From assembly GCA_963739345.1 (NCBI GenBank), contig CAVUAA010000001.1:806001-870000 (forward strand): a stretch of DNA of 64,000 nt, written 5' to 3'. A model generated the notes under the pieces. The model was not told the DNA's origin, made no database searches, and saw only the letters and a list, made by a program, of their open reading frames with translations. Shown here one piece after another: positions 16,834-25,379 of this stretch. The DNA is from CAVUAA01 sp963739345 (GTDB lineage Bacteria > Chlamydiota > Chlamydiia > Chlamydiales > JAFEGQ01). A program made the translations under genes and the position numbers. Numbering within the stretch: the stretch's first letter is position 1; every line of letters begins with the position of its first letter.

Positions 16834-19800
16834 TTTCTTTTATAATTTTATTTAGTCGTTTGATAGCGTGCGGCACACGCCCCTCATTTTTCCATTCCTG
16901 CTGCTCAAGCCAGCTGAGGAGCTCTTCTGCCCCACCATGATGCTTGCACTGGAAGAGCATCGCCGCAAGCGGCATCACGTCTGTTTCCTGAGACCATCTG
17001 CAGAAGCAAGACTCCCGCTTCCAATTGTATTTGTCCTCCACGACCAGGCGCGCCATCTTGAGGAGCCGAACCTTCCCTAATTGAGCGGGCGAGCAGGCGC
17101 GGAACAAAAAAGCGTGGATTTTCGTCCGATCTCTCCTGTGCTCTTTTGCTGCAGAGAGGATTGCCAGTGCGCTCAACATTTTGTCCGTGACAAACGACTT
17201 GAGCACCTTGTCGTCGCACTCTTTTAGCAGGAGGCGCAGGAGGTTGAGGCGATCGGAGATTTTCCATTTCTCCAGCGCCGCGATCACTCTCTCACGCACA
17301 ATAGGCAATCTGAGAAAAACCTCCAGCTGCTCCTTGGAGAAGGCGCGCTGAGCCACCTTAAATCCTCGGTACTGATTCAAGTGCGGGGTTAAATGGTGGC
17401 AGATGCTCTCAAATCCCGTATCGATTTGTTTCACCTCCTCAAAGGGACGGAAGGTAACCGTGCAGCGCTTGGCGTAGCGCGCAATCCCCTCACCAACCGC
17501 CGCCCAATTGTCCTCGTCGAGAGGGAGGTTCATCACCATCCATACCAGCTGTTCCAAAGAGGATTTGTGCACCAGGAACTGGTCAACCAACGCCGGGACA
17601 ATTTCCCGTTTCTTACCCAGCACCGCGCGCACACGCTTTAGATTGTCGCACCATTGCATCTTGTCGGCCCACAAGTTGCGGATCTCGGAAACAATGCACT
17701 CATTGGAGCAGAGGGCGAGTACCGTTTCAAACGCCTTGCTAGCGGACGGTACCTCCCTCCAATCCTCTCCCATCATCCACGTCAACTGCTCCAGTTGAGA
17801 CCCCTTGGCAATACACTGTTTCTCCAAAGCGATCAGCGGCCACTCGTCCTCCTTGAATTGCTCGATATCACGCCAGTCGACCTCCCGCCATCCCGGTGCA
17901 CCCCGATCCCAAACCGACGGGTGCAGCAGCTCAAAGGTCAGCTCCCGGCGCCCCTGCCCTTCCGGGGCTAACAAAATCTGCGGCAGCATTCCACCCCAAT
18001 CCTGGACCGTCGTCCCACACTGGCGCAAATTGTAGAACCCATCGGGACTAAAGTACCTTCCCATAAGCTCCAACTTAGAGTGGACATGAATTTCAAATGG
18101 TTTGACACTGGATCGCAGCTTTTCGAGCAACGCCGGCTGCTTGCCATGCAGCTCAGGGACGTGGCAGTAGGCAGAAATCTGAGTGTAGCTGTTCGCATCT
18201 TCCATAAGCTTGTCGTACCACTGCGAGTAACGATCGTTATCAAGGCCCCGCTCAAGCAACCACTTCAATAAAATTCCGGGGGGATGGCGCCAGAACTTCC
18301 AGAAGACCTCAATCTCCTCATCATCGAGCACCTCCATCAGGCTAAGCTGCGCACTGGCCAATTTGACTCCACGCTCATTGAGCTTCTGTACTCCCAAGTG
18401 TGCGTTCTGTCTCGAGGACAAGTCCTCCAAAATAGATTGTGAGTTGATATCCAGAGAACGCAGAAACGCCCGAAAGACCGCAGGATCACGCACCTCATCC
18501 TTGTAAAAATCGTTGAAGATTGGAGACGAAACATCTTTTACTTCCGATTCTATAATATCCGGAATGGATGCGAAGAACCGATAGTAACGACCCACCGACC
18601 GTTCCCCTGTTAGCTCTGGGGGTAGGAGAGCGAGGATCGGGATCACATCTTCCGGGCGGTGGCTCCAAATAGATTTTATCAATGCCGAACGATCAAATGT
18701 TTCTAGCCAATCAGCCTTGCCCAGGCTCTCAAGGAGCTTCTCCCTCTTCTCCCTATCCCACGCGTGGTCACCTCCAAGAGTGAGATACACCTCCAGCAAC
18801 TTTTCTAGGGGCTGATCTTTCAGATTAGTCTCAAACCAGATGTCGTAGTCCTTGTCCCAGTTGACTATGCACAAGGGCGGCCCACGCAATAGCTCACGGT
18901 CATGACGCCAGAATTTGTCTAGTATCTTCATCGCGTCATCCGAGAGAACGGATACTGCGTTTTTAACTTTCTCCACAGCGGCCTCAGACGATTGCTCGTT
19001 GAGCCAATGGACCCTCGCAAGCGTTTCCCATCTCATGGACAACCCCGTCTCTTTCAGTTCCTCCCCGGAGAAATGCTTCCACCTTAAATAGAGCTGAAAC
19101 ACCTTTAGCTCACGCTCTTCCTCGCCGTAGAAATCATCGAAGATGGGAGAAGAAACATCCTTAATATCAAACGGACGGATACATTTGACACGGGCAAGTA
19201 CGCGGAAGGCGCTGCCGACCGAGCACTCCCCGGTGACCTCCGGAGGCAAAATCTCAAGGACCTTGATCGCATCGTCTACTGTGGCAGTGCGGAGATACAG
19301 GATGAGCTCCGACGAATCGAGCACTCCCACCCAATTGGCCTTGCCTAGGTGGGCGTAGAGTTTCTTCTTTTTGTCCGCGTCCCACTTGTACTCGCCTGTC
19401 AGGGTGAGGTAGACGCTCAGCAACTTCTTTAGCGGCTGGTCTTTCAGGTTGGACTCAAACCAAATATCGAAGTCCTTGTCTCTGCTGATCACACATAGCG
19501 GCGGCCCACGGAGCAACTCGCGATCGAAGCCCCACAGCTCGTTCAAGAACTCCATCACCTCATCGTTTATGCGCTCTCTTGCGAAGTGGATGGCATGTTC
19601 GGGCATGGCCAATTGGTTGAGCCAATGAACAAACGCAAGCGCATCCTGCCTTCGGGTGAGGCTTTGACTGTGCTGGGGATGTATACGACCGCAGCTATAC
19701 GCATAGTGCTGAAACACCTTGGGATCACGCTTTTCCTTCCCGTAAAAATCATCAAAGATTGGCGACGAAACATCTTTGATATCTTCTGGTTTGAGCGCTT

Positions 19801-21259
19801 TTAGACGGGTTAGACTTATCAGCAGGTGGTAGGCACTGCCAACCGAGTGCTTCCCTGTTAACTCTAGAGGCACAATGGAAAGGACTTTGATCACGTCGTC
19901 TACCCTGGCACCGCTAAGACACTGGATCAACGCCGGACGGTCAAGGGCTCCTAGCCAATCGGCATTGCTTAGGTGCTCGAGAAGCTTCTTCTTCTTCTCT
20001 TTATCCCACTTATACTCACCTCCAAGACGGAAATAGACTTGGAGCTGGCGTCTTAGGGGCTTCCCTTTCAGGTTAGCCTCAAACCAACTCTCATAGTCCT
20101 TATCCCAATCGAAAACGCACAAGGGCGGGCCTCGAAGCAGCTCAGGGTCATGACTCGAGAACGTATCCAGAAGCTCCACGAGATCATCTGAGAGCTTCTT
20201 CTTGCCCAGCATGGCCACCGCCACCGATGGCTTAAAGTCATTCAGGGCGTGGATGAACGCAAGAGCGTCCTCTCTTGGCGATAGGTCATAACGAACGTGG
20301 TTACCCGCTTTGGAGTTCAAGTACTTGCGAAATACCTCAGGATTGCGCTCTTCCTTGCCATAGAAATGGTCGAAAATATGTGACGAGACGTCGTCGATAG
20401 AGTCGCCGCTGAATCCATCCAATCGAGCGAGGAGCCGCCAAAGACTCCCGGTGCTTTTGATAATGCCGACTGGATTCTTCAAGCTAGAGAGCGCCGCGAC
20501 CGGATCTTCGCCGCACGGATCAAACCATTTTTTCTTCCCAAGGTAGGCAAGCCTTAGAAGGCTGAGCCCGCCGCCGTTGCCAAATAGCTTGGCGTCGCCC
20601 CCTGTCAGCTGATGAAAAACCTCAGAGAACCTTTCTTGGTCTATCCAATACCTCTTGCACAGCCTCACCACATCGGCCGCTTTCTGCGCTGTGAGCAGGG
20701 CAGCGACTACCCTCTTCCGCTGCTTTGCAGTGCCAATCACTCTCTCGACCGCCTCAAACGCTTTTGTCCAGTCGCCCTCAGTAAAGAGCTTCACCATGCC
20801 GTTGTGATCGTTGAAGAACTTGCGCCGATGATCGACCGTCGCTAGATATTCATCGACTCGCGACTGCCGATGGCTCTGCCAAAGAGTCACCACCCCGAGA
20901 ATGTTAAGGTGCACCGTTCGCAAAACCGGGTTCTCGATTCCCAAGAGTCGCAGTGCTAAGTAGCAGATGCCAAGGTGCAGGGTGGGACGTGTCACGCAAC
21001 GCCACACTCGATAACGTCGCAGCTCACTCTCATTCAGAGATGTGAACTCGACCCGTTGGACAAGGTGAAGCATGGCCCCGCTAGTTAATACGATATATGT
21101 ACCATAGACTTCTAACCCCCAGCGCCAACCACTCTGCTGGCTAAGCTTCCACGCACCAAGGACTGTAACTGCCCACGAACTAGCCACAAAAGGCAGAGTC
21201 CTACTGTAGTTATAGCGATCGATCTCCGGCAACTCAAGCCCACGAATGTCCACGCCCAT
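16823..21259 (-). CDS. Giant unknown membrane-anchored repeat protein, 1478 residues
   Basis: No known family recognised. Residues 20-130 contain about four hydrophobic helices; a basic, soluble linker follows (RQSRVDEYLATVDHRRKFFN). From about residue 290 to 909 there are three repeats of about 205 residues, then a partial fourth. Each repeat begins DVSSxIFDDFYGKEERDPKV and carries a central LRGPPLC...DKDYDxWFExNLK block, a YLTLGGEYKWD block, and a LPPELTGE(H/R)SVG block. The last 500 residues are different but helical and end in the GGAEELLSWLEQQEW signature shared with the 721-residue protein. It starts one base after the 446-residue gene stop. The repeat architecture suggests a large scaffold or binding surface. 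Confidence 0.8.
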   Translation of the reverse strand: MGVDIRGLELPEIDRYNYSRTLPFVASSWAVTVLGAWKLSQQSGWRWGLEVYGTYIVLTSGAMLHLVQRVEFTSLNESELRRYRVWRCVTRPTLHLGICYLALRLLGIENPVLRTVHLNILGVVTLWQSHRQSRVDEYLATVDHRRKFFNDHNGMVKLFTEGDWTKAFEAVERVIGTAKQRKRVVAALLTAQKAADVVRLCKRYWIDQERFSEVFHQLTGGDAKLFGNGGGLSLLRLAYLGKKKWFDPCGEDPVAALSSLKNPVGIIKSTGSLWRLLARLDGFSGDSIDDVSSHIFDHFYGKEERNPEVFRKYLNSKAGNHVRYDLSPREDALAFIHALNDFKPSVAVAMLGKKKLSDDLVELLDTFSSHDPELLRGPPLCVFDWDKDYESWFEANLKGKPLRRQLQVYFRLGGEYKWDKEKKKKLLEHLSNADWLGALDRPALIQCLSGARVDDVIKVLSIVPLELTGKHSVGSAYHLLISLTRLKALKPEDIKDVSSPIFDDFYGKEKRDPKVFQHYAYSCGRIHPQHSQSLTRRQDALAFVHWLNQLAMPEHAIHFARERINDEVMEFLNELWGFDRELLRGPPLCVISRDKDFDIWFESNLKDQPLKKLLSVYLTLTGEYKWDADKKKKLYAHLGKANWVGVLDSSELILYLRTATVDDAIKVLEILPPEVTGECSVGSAFRVLARVKCIRPFDIKDVSSPIFDDFYGEEERELKVFQLYLRWKHFSGEELKETGLSMRWETLARVHWLNEQSSEAAVEKVKNAVSVLSDDAMKILDKFWRHDRELLRGPPLCIVNWDKDYDIWFETNLKDQPLEKLLEVYLTLGGDHAWDREKREKLLESLGKADWLETFDRSALIKSIWSHRPEDVIPILALLPPELTGERSVGRYYRFFASIPDIIESEVKDVSSPIFNDFYKDEVRDPAVFRAFLRSLDINSQSILEDLSSRQNAHLGVQKLNERGVKLASAQLSLMEVLDDEEIEVFWKFWRHPPGILLKWLLERGLDNDRYSQWYDKLMEDANSYTQISAYCHVPELHGKQPALLEKLRSSVKPFEIHVHSKLELMGRYFSPDGFYNLRQCGTTVQDWGGMLPQILLAPEGQGRRELTFELLHPSVWDRGAPGWREVDWRDIEQFKEDEWPLIALEKQCIAKGSQLEQLTWMMGEDWREVPSASKAFETVLALCSNECIVSEIRNLWADKMQWCDNLKRVRAVLGKKREIVPALVDQFLVHKSSLEQLVWMVMNLPLDEDNWAAVGEGIARYAKRCTVTFRPFEEVKQIDTGFESICHHLTPHLNQYRGFKVAQRAFSKEQLEVFLRLPIVRERVIAALEKWKISDRLNLLRLLLKECDDKVLKSFVTDKMLSALAILSAAKEHRRDRTKIHAFLFRACSPAQLGKVRLLKMARLVVEDKYNWKRESCFCRWSQETDVMPLAAMLFQCKHHGGAEELLSWLEQQEWKNEGRVPHAIKRLNKIIKESGV
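18536..20392 (-). repeat. Three tandem ~205-codon repeats within the 1478-residue gene
   Basis: Unit boundaries, set at the DVSS motif, fall near 20392, 19774, 19159 and 18535, giving units of about 618, 615 and 624 bases. LRGPPLC recurs at residues 375, 583 and 791 with the same spacing. The copies are clearly diverged in DNA, so this is an old duplication and not a recent or assembly-made one. A single related unit is present in the 446-residue neighbour (DVSSHIFADLYGEE). Confidence 0.85.
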
Positions 21260-21260
21260 C

Positions 21261-22601
21261 TTACTGCTGGCCTCCCTGTTGTAGAAGCTCCTGTTGGGTT
21301 TTGGTCAGGAGCGCAACGGCAAGCTCGTCTCTGCGAGGGCCGGGAGGCTGCGCCCCGATTTCGGGGAAGAGGCCGATCGCCGCCTTAACCAAGTGACAGG
21401 TCTGGCGGAGAGAGACACAGCCCTTGATAGACGCGTGGGCACCGACTATCTGCCACCTCACAATGTCGATAGCACTTGATACCTTGGCCTGCCGGGGAAG
21501 AAGCCGCTCCAGAATAGCCGCGCGCTCCTCCTCGCACTTGTCGAGGAGATAGCAATAGGTAGAGACAAGGGCGTAGCGGCTTGCCTCATTAATTTGTTCG
21601 GCATAAAACTCGGGGTTGTGTCCGGCCATAGCAGCGTAAAGGATGCCAATGGGGTGGCGCCAGAGCTTGAGGTAGAGACCCCAATGGATTTCCGCACGGC
21701 CGAGTCGCATCTGGAGCACCTTCTTGGCCCCCTCAATATCCACTCCATTGGCGTCGTGGATGTCGCAGAGCGACTCTTCACAATATTCCAAATACACCCC
21801 CCGCGGAGCGTCCCGAAAGGCACCCCGGAGTACCTCGGGGCGGCCAGGCTCCTCACCATAAAGATCGGCAAAGATGTGCGAAGAGACATCCCCCACGTCC
21901 CAAGACGAAAATCCGTCCAGATTGTCTAGTACACGGTATAAGCTTTTGGTCCGCTTCACACCACACACCGGCTCCTCTAGGCTTGAGAGGAGGTCGATAG
22001 CGAGCTGCTCCTTCCCTTTCCAATTGAGGTTAGGGTCACTGAATAGCTCCTCAGGCTTGCGTGCTTCTAAAAAGGCACTGTTCAACTGACCTCTAAACTC
22101 CGGAAAATCACGGCGAAGAGCGAAAAGATCATCCAGGTAGGAGTCGCTCTCACGGAAATGCTCGACCCGCCTGTCGTGATCGTTGACGAGTACGCGCTGG
22201 CGATCGAAATTGGCGATGTAATCATCCACACCCGACCTCCGATGCATCCAGTAAACCTTCACCCCATAGCCGCCGATCAAGACCGATGCTTCAGCCCAAC
22301 GAAGAGGACGGTAGATAGACTGAAGCGCGAGCAGAGCGGCAATCTGCACACCCGCGTAAGTAAACAATCGCGTCCGAAAGTGACGGGGGCTCACCTTATC
22401 GTCCTTCCAGCAGCTAGTCGGGAGTAACTGGATCAGCATCGTTGCTAACAGGCAGCAGCGGCCCATCACCGTGAACGATTGCACGCGATACGTGTAGCCG
22501 GCGGCACCCAAAGCGAGTCCACACCAAGCTACGGTCCGTACCGCTTCATCATAGACCCCAAGATGAACCTGCGACTTCTGGTGGATGTTCTCTGGCACCA
22601 T
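21261..22601 (-). CDS. Unknown membrane-anchored paralogue, 446 residues
   Basis: Related to the 1478-residue protein encoded immediately downstream. The first 130 residues hold about four hydrophobic helices, then HRRSGVDDYIANFDRQRVLVNDHDRRV, matching HRQSRVDEYLATVDHRRKF of the neighbour. One repeat-like unit follows: a SSLEEPVCGVKRTKSLYRVL segment, DVSSHIFADLYGEE, and KLWRHPIGIL, which corresponds to KFWRHPPGIL in the neighbour. So it looks like a one-unit version of the same design. It is the first of four tightly packed genes. Function unknown. Confidence 0.75.
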   Translation of the reverse strand: MVPENIHQKSQVHLGVYDEAVRTVAWCGLALGAAGYTYRVQSFTVMGRCCLLATMLIQLLPTSCWKDDKVSPRHFRTRLFTYAGVQIAALLALQSIYRPLRWAEASVLIGGYGVKVYWMHRRSGVDDYIANFDRQRVLVNDHDRRVEHFRESDSYLDDLFALRRDFPEFRGQLNSAFLEARKPEELFSDPNLNWKGKEQLAIDLLSSLEEPVCGVKRTKSLYRVLDNLDGFSSWDVGDVSSHIFADLYGEEPGRPEVLRGAFRDAPRGVYLEYCEESLCDIHDANGVDIEGAKKVLQMRLGRAEIHWGLYLKLWRHPIGILYAAMAGHNPEFYAEQINEASRYALVSTYCYLLDKCEEERAAILERLLPRQAKVSSAIDIVRWQIVGAHASIKGCVSLRQTCHLVKAAIGLFPEIGAQPPGPRRDELAVALLTKTQQELLQQGGQQ

Positions 22602-22834
22602 AATATCTCTTTAAATAGGAAAATAGTATAGGACATGCGCAGATAGAAGGCAATGCGGTGCAACCTACTTGCTGTTAGCCACCTAGTGGTCAACGAAAGA
22701 AATGTTGGTATCCTATCGCAAAGCGCTCACTTCTATGCGCCCATGGTGTTGCTGTGCCAGCTCCGACATGACAACACCTAGCAATGGGGCATCGCGATAT
22801 CACCACACCCTTAGAGCTCCGCAGCTAGCTACTC

Positions 22835-22877
22835 AATGTCCAAATGTCAGGCCTGACCCCCGTCATGACCCCCGTCA
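22835..22877. repeat. REP-like unit plus tandem 12-mer after the 191-residue gene
   Basis: Bases 22835-22858 (AATGTCCAAATGTCAGGCCT plus GACC) match the complement of 5485-5508 at 23 of 24 positions and contain the perfect palindrome GTCAGGCCTGAC. Immediately after, the 12-mer TGACCCCCGTCA occurs twice in tandem (22854-22865, 22866-22877), the second copy covering the stop codon of the 191-residue gene. The site looks like an empty version of the place where IS5 copy 1 inserted. Confidence 0.65.
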
Positions 22878-23450
22878 TTCCTCTTTGTCACCCACGTGCC
22901 CATCACCCTCTCCTTCCATATCATCCTCAATGAAGGAGGCCTCGTACGTGAGATTTCCTAAATAATCTTCTATACCCTCTCGCTGCCGGTACTCCATGGC
23001 ATCGTCGTAGAGCTCGCGCTTAAAATATTTGGTCTTCGTATGCAGAAAGGTGTTTTGAGGTGTGTTGAGGTGAACAGCGACCTCGCCGAGCAACAACCCA
23101 TACTCTCTCTCCTGGTGATTATCTCGGGCGATTTTGTGCGCCTGCCAATCAGCGAATGTCTCCCGATAAATCCCAAGTCCGAGGACCAGTGCATAGCCAG
23201 CGACGGCACTACGATCTAACGGTGTCCAGTTGCGCTCGTAAAGGTCAGAGAAGGTGAGTGGCAGCCCCCCCCCTTCCCACCTACGGAATGCATAAAACGC
23301 CATTCCCACGCTTGCCACCGCCCACAGCGCTACGATGCCAACTTTGAGATTTTCACGCCCCTGGCAAACAGGCAGCTCGTACCGGTTCTCGTAGGCTGTG
23401 ATCCGCTGCTCAATATCCAATGAATAGCCCGAATTATTTCCACCTAACAT
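22875..23450 (-). CDS. Small membrane protein at the head of the paralogue cluster, 191 residues
   Basis: Unrecognised. It has two hydrophobic helices (VGIVALWAVASVGMAFYAF and SAVAGYALVLGLGIYRE) separated by about 30 residues, then a basic DWQAHKIARDNHQEREYG stretch placed like the post-membrane linker of the larger paralogues. The C-terminus is acidic (EDDMEGEGDGHVGDKEE). It may be a short or truncated member of the family. About 270 bases without genes separate it from the 446-residue gene, so it may be a separate transcript. Confidence 0.65.
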   Translation of the reverse strand: MLGGNNSGYSLDIEQRITAYENRYELPVCQGRENLKVGIVALWAVASVGMAFYAFRRWEGGGLPLTFSDLYERNWTPLDRSAVAGYALVLGLGIYRETFADWQAHKIARDNHQEREYGLLLGEVAVHLNTPQNTFLHTKTKYFKRELYDDAMEYRQREGIEDYLGNLTYEASFIEDDMEGEGDGHVGDKEE

Positions 23451-23516
23451 GTACCCTCCTGTAAAGGGGCGAGAGGGTAAAGAACGGACGAAAGAATATC
23501 TAGAGAAGAAAAAAAT

Positions 23517-23912
23517 TCAACTTGCGAATTCTTCAGGAAGGGGATGGGGAGCAGGTGCGGGGTGGGAGACACCCTTGAAGATGACATGGACGGAGGAGAC
23601 GTGGAGGCCGGTTAGCTTGGTGATGGCGGTGGACACTTCAAGCTGGATCTCTTCGGACTTTTCGGGGATGGAGAGGCCATATTCGATGTCCACCTCTACC
23701 TTGATGCCGACGGAATGGGACTTGGCCTCTTGGGCGATGTGAATGCCGCGGAGACGGTCGCTACCGCGGCCAAGGAGGTTATCAAAGAGATTGCCGGTGG
23801 CGCAGGTGACGCCAGGAACGCGGCCAAGACATTCGAGAACGATCGATTGAAAGACCCGATCGTCGATGTTTTGGATGTAGGTTGTATCTGGGTAGTGCAG
23901 TTCTTCCGCCAT
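23517..23912 (-). CDS. Asp23/Gls24-family protein
   Basis: A 131-residue protein of the Asp23/Gls24 (alkaline shock/envelope stress) family. The diagnostic pattern is an N-terminal segment with IDDRVFQSIVLECLGRVPGV, a GIHIAQEAKSHSVGIKVEVDIEYGLSIPE core, and a LHVSSVHVIFKGV end. In Firmicutes, members sit at the membrane in cell-envelope homeostasis; the role in other phyla is unclear. It precedes no obvious operon partner; rpsN is upstream on the same strand, 48 bases away. Confidence 0.8.
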   Translation of the reverse strand: MAEELHYPDTTYIQNIDDRVFQSIVLECLGRVPGVTCATGNLFDNLLGRGSDRLRGIHIAQEAKSHSVGIKVEVDIEYGLSIPEKSEEIQLEVSTAITKLTGLHVSSVHVIFKGVSHPAPAPHPLPEEFAS

Positions 23913-23960
23913 AACTGCACGCTACGGCGGAAGATCAATTAATGTCTAACTTGTTTTTGT

Positions 23961-24266
23961 CTACCAGGAAGCTTTGGTGATGCCGGGGATAACGCCGCGG
24001 GAAGCGAGGTCACGGAAGACAATGCGAGAGACGCCAAACTTGCGGTAGTTACCGCGAGGACGGCCAGTCACCTGGCAGCGGTTGCGGAGACGGGTAGGGC
24101 AAGAGTTGCGAGGAAGCTTGTTGAGCGACTCAACGGCTGCATCGCGCTCTTCTTCGGTAACAGTAGGATCTTTAATGATCTTCTTGAGCTCTTGCCGCTT
24201 GTCCCACTTGAGAGCGACGAGACGCTCCCGCTTCTTCTGCCTGGCGATTGCCGACTTCTTTGCCAT
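23961..24266 (-). CDS. rpsN: 30S ribosomal protein S14
   Basis: A 101-residue long-form S14 lacking the zinc-binding cysteine set. The sequence starts MAKKSAIARQKKRERLVALK and ends with the conserved NRCQVTGRPRGNYRKFGVSR and FRDLASRGVIPGITKASW. It assembles into the head of the small ribosomal subunit. It lies two bases after the rpmJ stop, so L36 and S14 are one operon outside the main ribosomal cluster, as in Chlamydia. Confidence 0.97.
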   Translation of the reverse strand: MAKKSAIARQKKRERLVALKWDKRQELKKIIKDPTVTEEERDAAVESLNKLPRNSCPTRLRNRCQVTGRPRGNYRKFGVSRIVFRDLASRGVIPGITKASW

Positions 24267-24268
24267 CT

Positions 24269-24406
24269 CTATTTTTTCCTTACCGAACCCGATTGCCGCT
24301 GCTTACGGCGGGGATCGCGCTTGTTGATGATGTAAATGCGACCACGGCGGCGGACCACTTTGTCCCCCTTCGTCGGATCAGCCTTCACAGATGATTTGTT
24401 TTTCAT
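24269..24406 (-). CDS. rpmJ: 50S ribosomal protein L36
   Basis: A 45-residue gene. Translating down from ATG 24406 gives MKNKSSVKADPTKGDKVV, then RRRGRIYIINKRDPRRKQRQ and a short basic end. This matches the chlamydial type of L36, with KADPxKGDKxVRRxGR and NKxDPxRKQRQ, and lacks the zinc-binding cysteines of the C+ form. A purine-rich ribosome binding site (GAGGAAG) precedes the start. rpsN follows after two bases. Confidence 0.93.
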   Translation of the reverse strand: MKNKSSVKADPTKGDKVVRRRGRIYIINKRDPRRKQRQSGSVRKK

Positions 24407-24433
24407 AGCCACTTCCTCTTGGATTTGGAGTCG

Positions 24434-24463
24434 TTTATACAGCGAGAGGACTTTTCACTGCAA
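24434..24463 (-). promoter_or_regulatory. Candidate promoter of rpmJ-rpsN
   Basis: On the minus strand TATAAA (24439-24434) lies about 28 bases before the rpmJ start, with TTGCAG 18 bases further upstream as a weak -35. It overlaps the end of the glycosyltransferase gene. The call rests on motif match and position only. Confidence 0.4.
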
Positions 24464-25379
24464 GCCTTTTAGCGCGTCTCTGCTCCCCTCTTTGCCAACG
24501 AAAGAATTTAGCGCATCGCTTGTAGGCGGCGGGGTCGGTGACGACCTCCTCAGGATAGGTCCACCGTTCAGGGAAACGGGGCTGCTGGAAGTCGCTCAAA
24601 GAAAGGTCGCCGTGGAGGTAGGGGTCGGTGCTGTTGAAGTTGGGGATGGGGTTGCCGTTCATCATGCCGCAGCCAAGCCCGGTGTTGTAGATGAGCGTCC
24701 GGCTGGGGTAGAGAGGAGTAAGCCCCCTGGTGGACGGTCTGATAGGCCCAGATGGGGTCCCAGGTGGCGCAAGCTGGCCCCGCATGGCCTTCTCGAACCA
24801 GTCGCTCTGGCGCCATTTCCCATCAAAGTCCCACTGACGACGGAAGCGAGTGTCGGCGAGTCGCTCCTCCCACCCCTTGGGTCTCCATTCAAAGTGGTCC
24901 CACGCTCGCTTCCAGGTGGCCCAGCCGCAGGGGTGGAAGGCGGAGAGGAAGAAGGTGGAGGGGTTTGGAGGGTGGATGCCATAGATGGCGGAGGCGCAGA
25001 TGTTGAAGACGCGAGGATCGTCGCAATAGCGGAGGAGGCCAGAGCGAAAGTAGGCAAGGGCGTCGGGCGATGGAACGACGTCGTCCTCTAAAACAATCAC
25101 CGATCCGTGTGAGTCGCAAAGCTGGCTGACGGCTTGCGTGAGGTTGCCAAAGCAGAGGTTTTCGTCGCGGATGACGACGGTGCCCCCATGCTGAGCCGTC
25201 CACTCCCCCGCCAGCTTCTGGGTGGCCAGCGCTCGTTCTACACACTGCTCGTTTCTCGGAGCGTCACAGAAGATGGTGACGGGGCAGTGCTCCAGTTGGT
25301 CGCAGCGGGCAAGATGCTCGAGAGTGACAAGGAGGTGCTCGGGCCGGTCGTGGGCGATGAGAGCGATGGGAGTTTTCAC
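24435..25379 (-). CDS. Glycosyltransferase, with a 16-residue out-of-frame patch
   Basis: A 314-residue GT-A-fold transferase. It begins IALIAHDRPEHLLVTLEHL (GTG start at 25379) and has the acidic metal-binding motif VIVLEDDVVPSPDALAYF, with FHPCGWATWKRAW further on. Such enzymes add sugars to surface glycans or proteins. Between MRGQL and LTPLYPSRTLIYNTG the expected 'WD..WAY' segment is missing, but TWDPIWAYQTVHQG is encoded in another frame of the same strand. Two compensating indels, near 24768-24771 and in the C-run at 24723-24727, explain this. The gene overlaps the cysS stop by three bases. The acceptor is unknown. Confidence 0.75.
   Translation of the reverse strand: MKTPIALIAHDRPEHLLVTLEHLARCDQLEHCPVTIFCDAPRNEQCVERALATQKLAGEWTAQHGGTVVIRDENLCFGNLTQAVSQLCDSHGSVIVLEDDVVPSPDALAYFRSGLLRYCDDPRVFNICASAIYGIHPPNPSTFFLSAFHPCGWATWKRAWDHFEWRPKGWEERLADTRFRRQWDFDGKWRQSDWFEKAMRGQLAPPGTPSGPIRPSTRGLTPLYPSRTLIYNTGLGCGMMNGNPIPNFNSTDPYLHGDLSLSDFQQPRFPERWTYPEEVVTDPAAYKRCAKFFRWQRGEQRRAKRLAVKSPLAV

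Noticed and set aside
24336..25091. 251-codon frame opposite the glycosyltransferase
   Set aside because: It is antisense to a gene with clear motifs; long antisense frames are common in GC-rich DNA.
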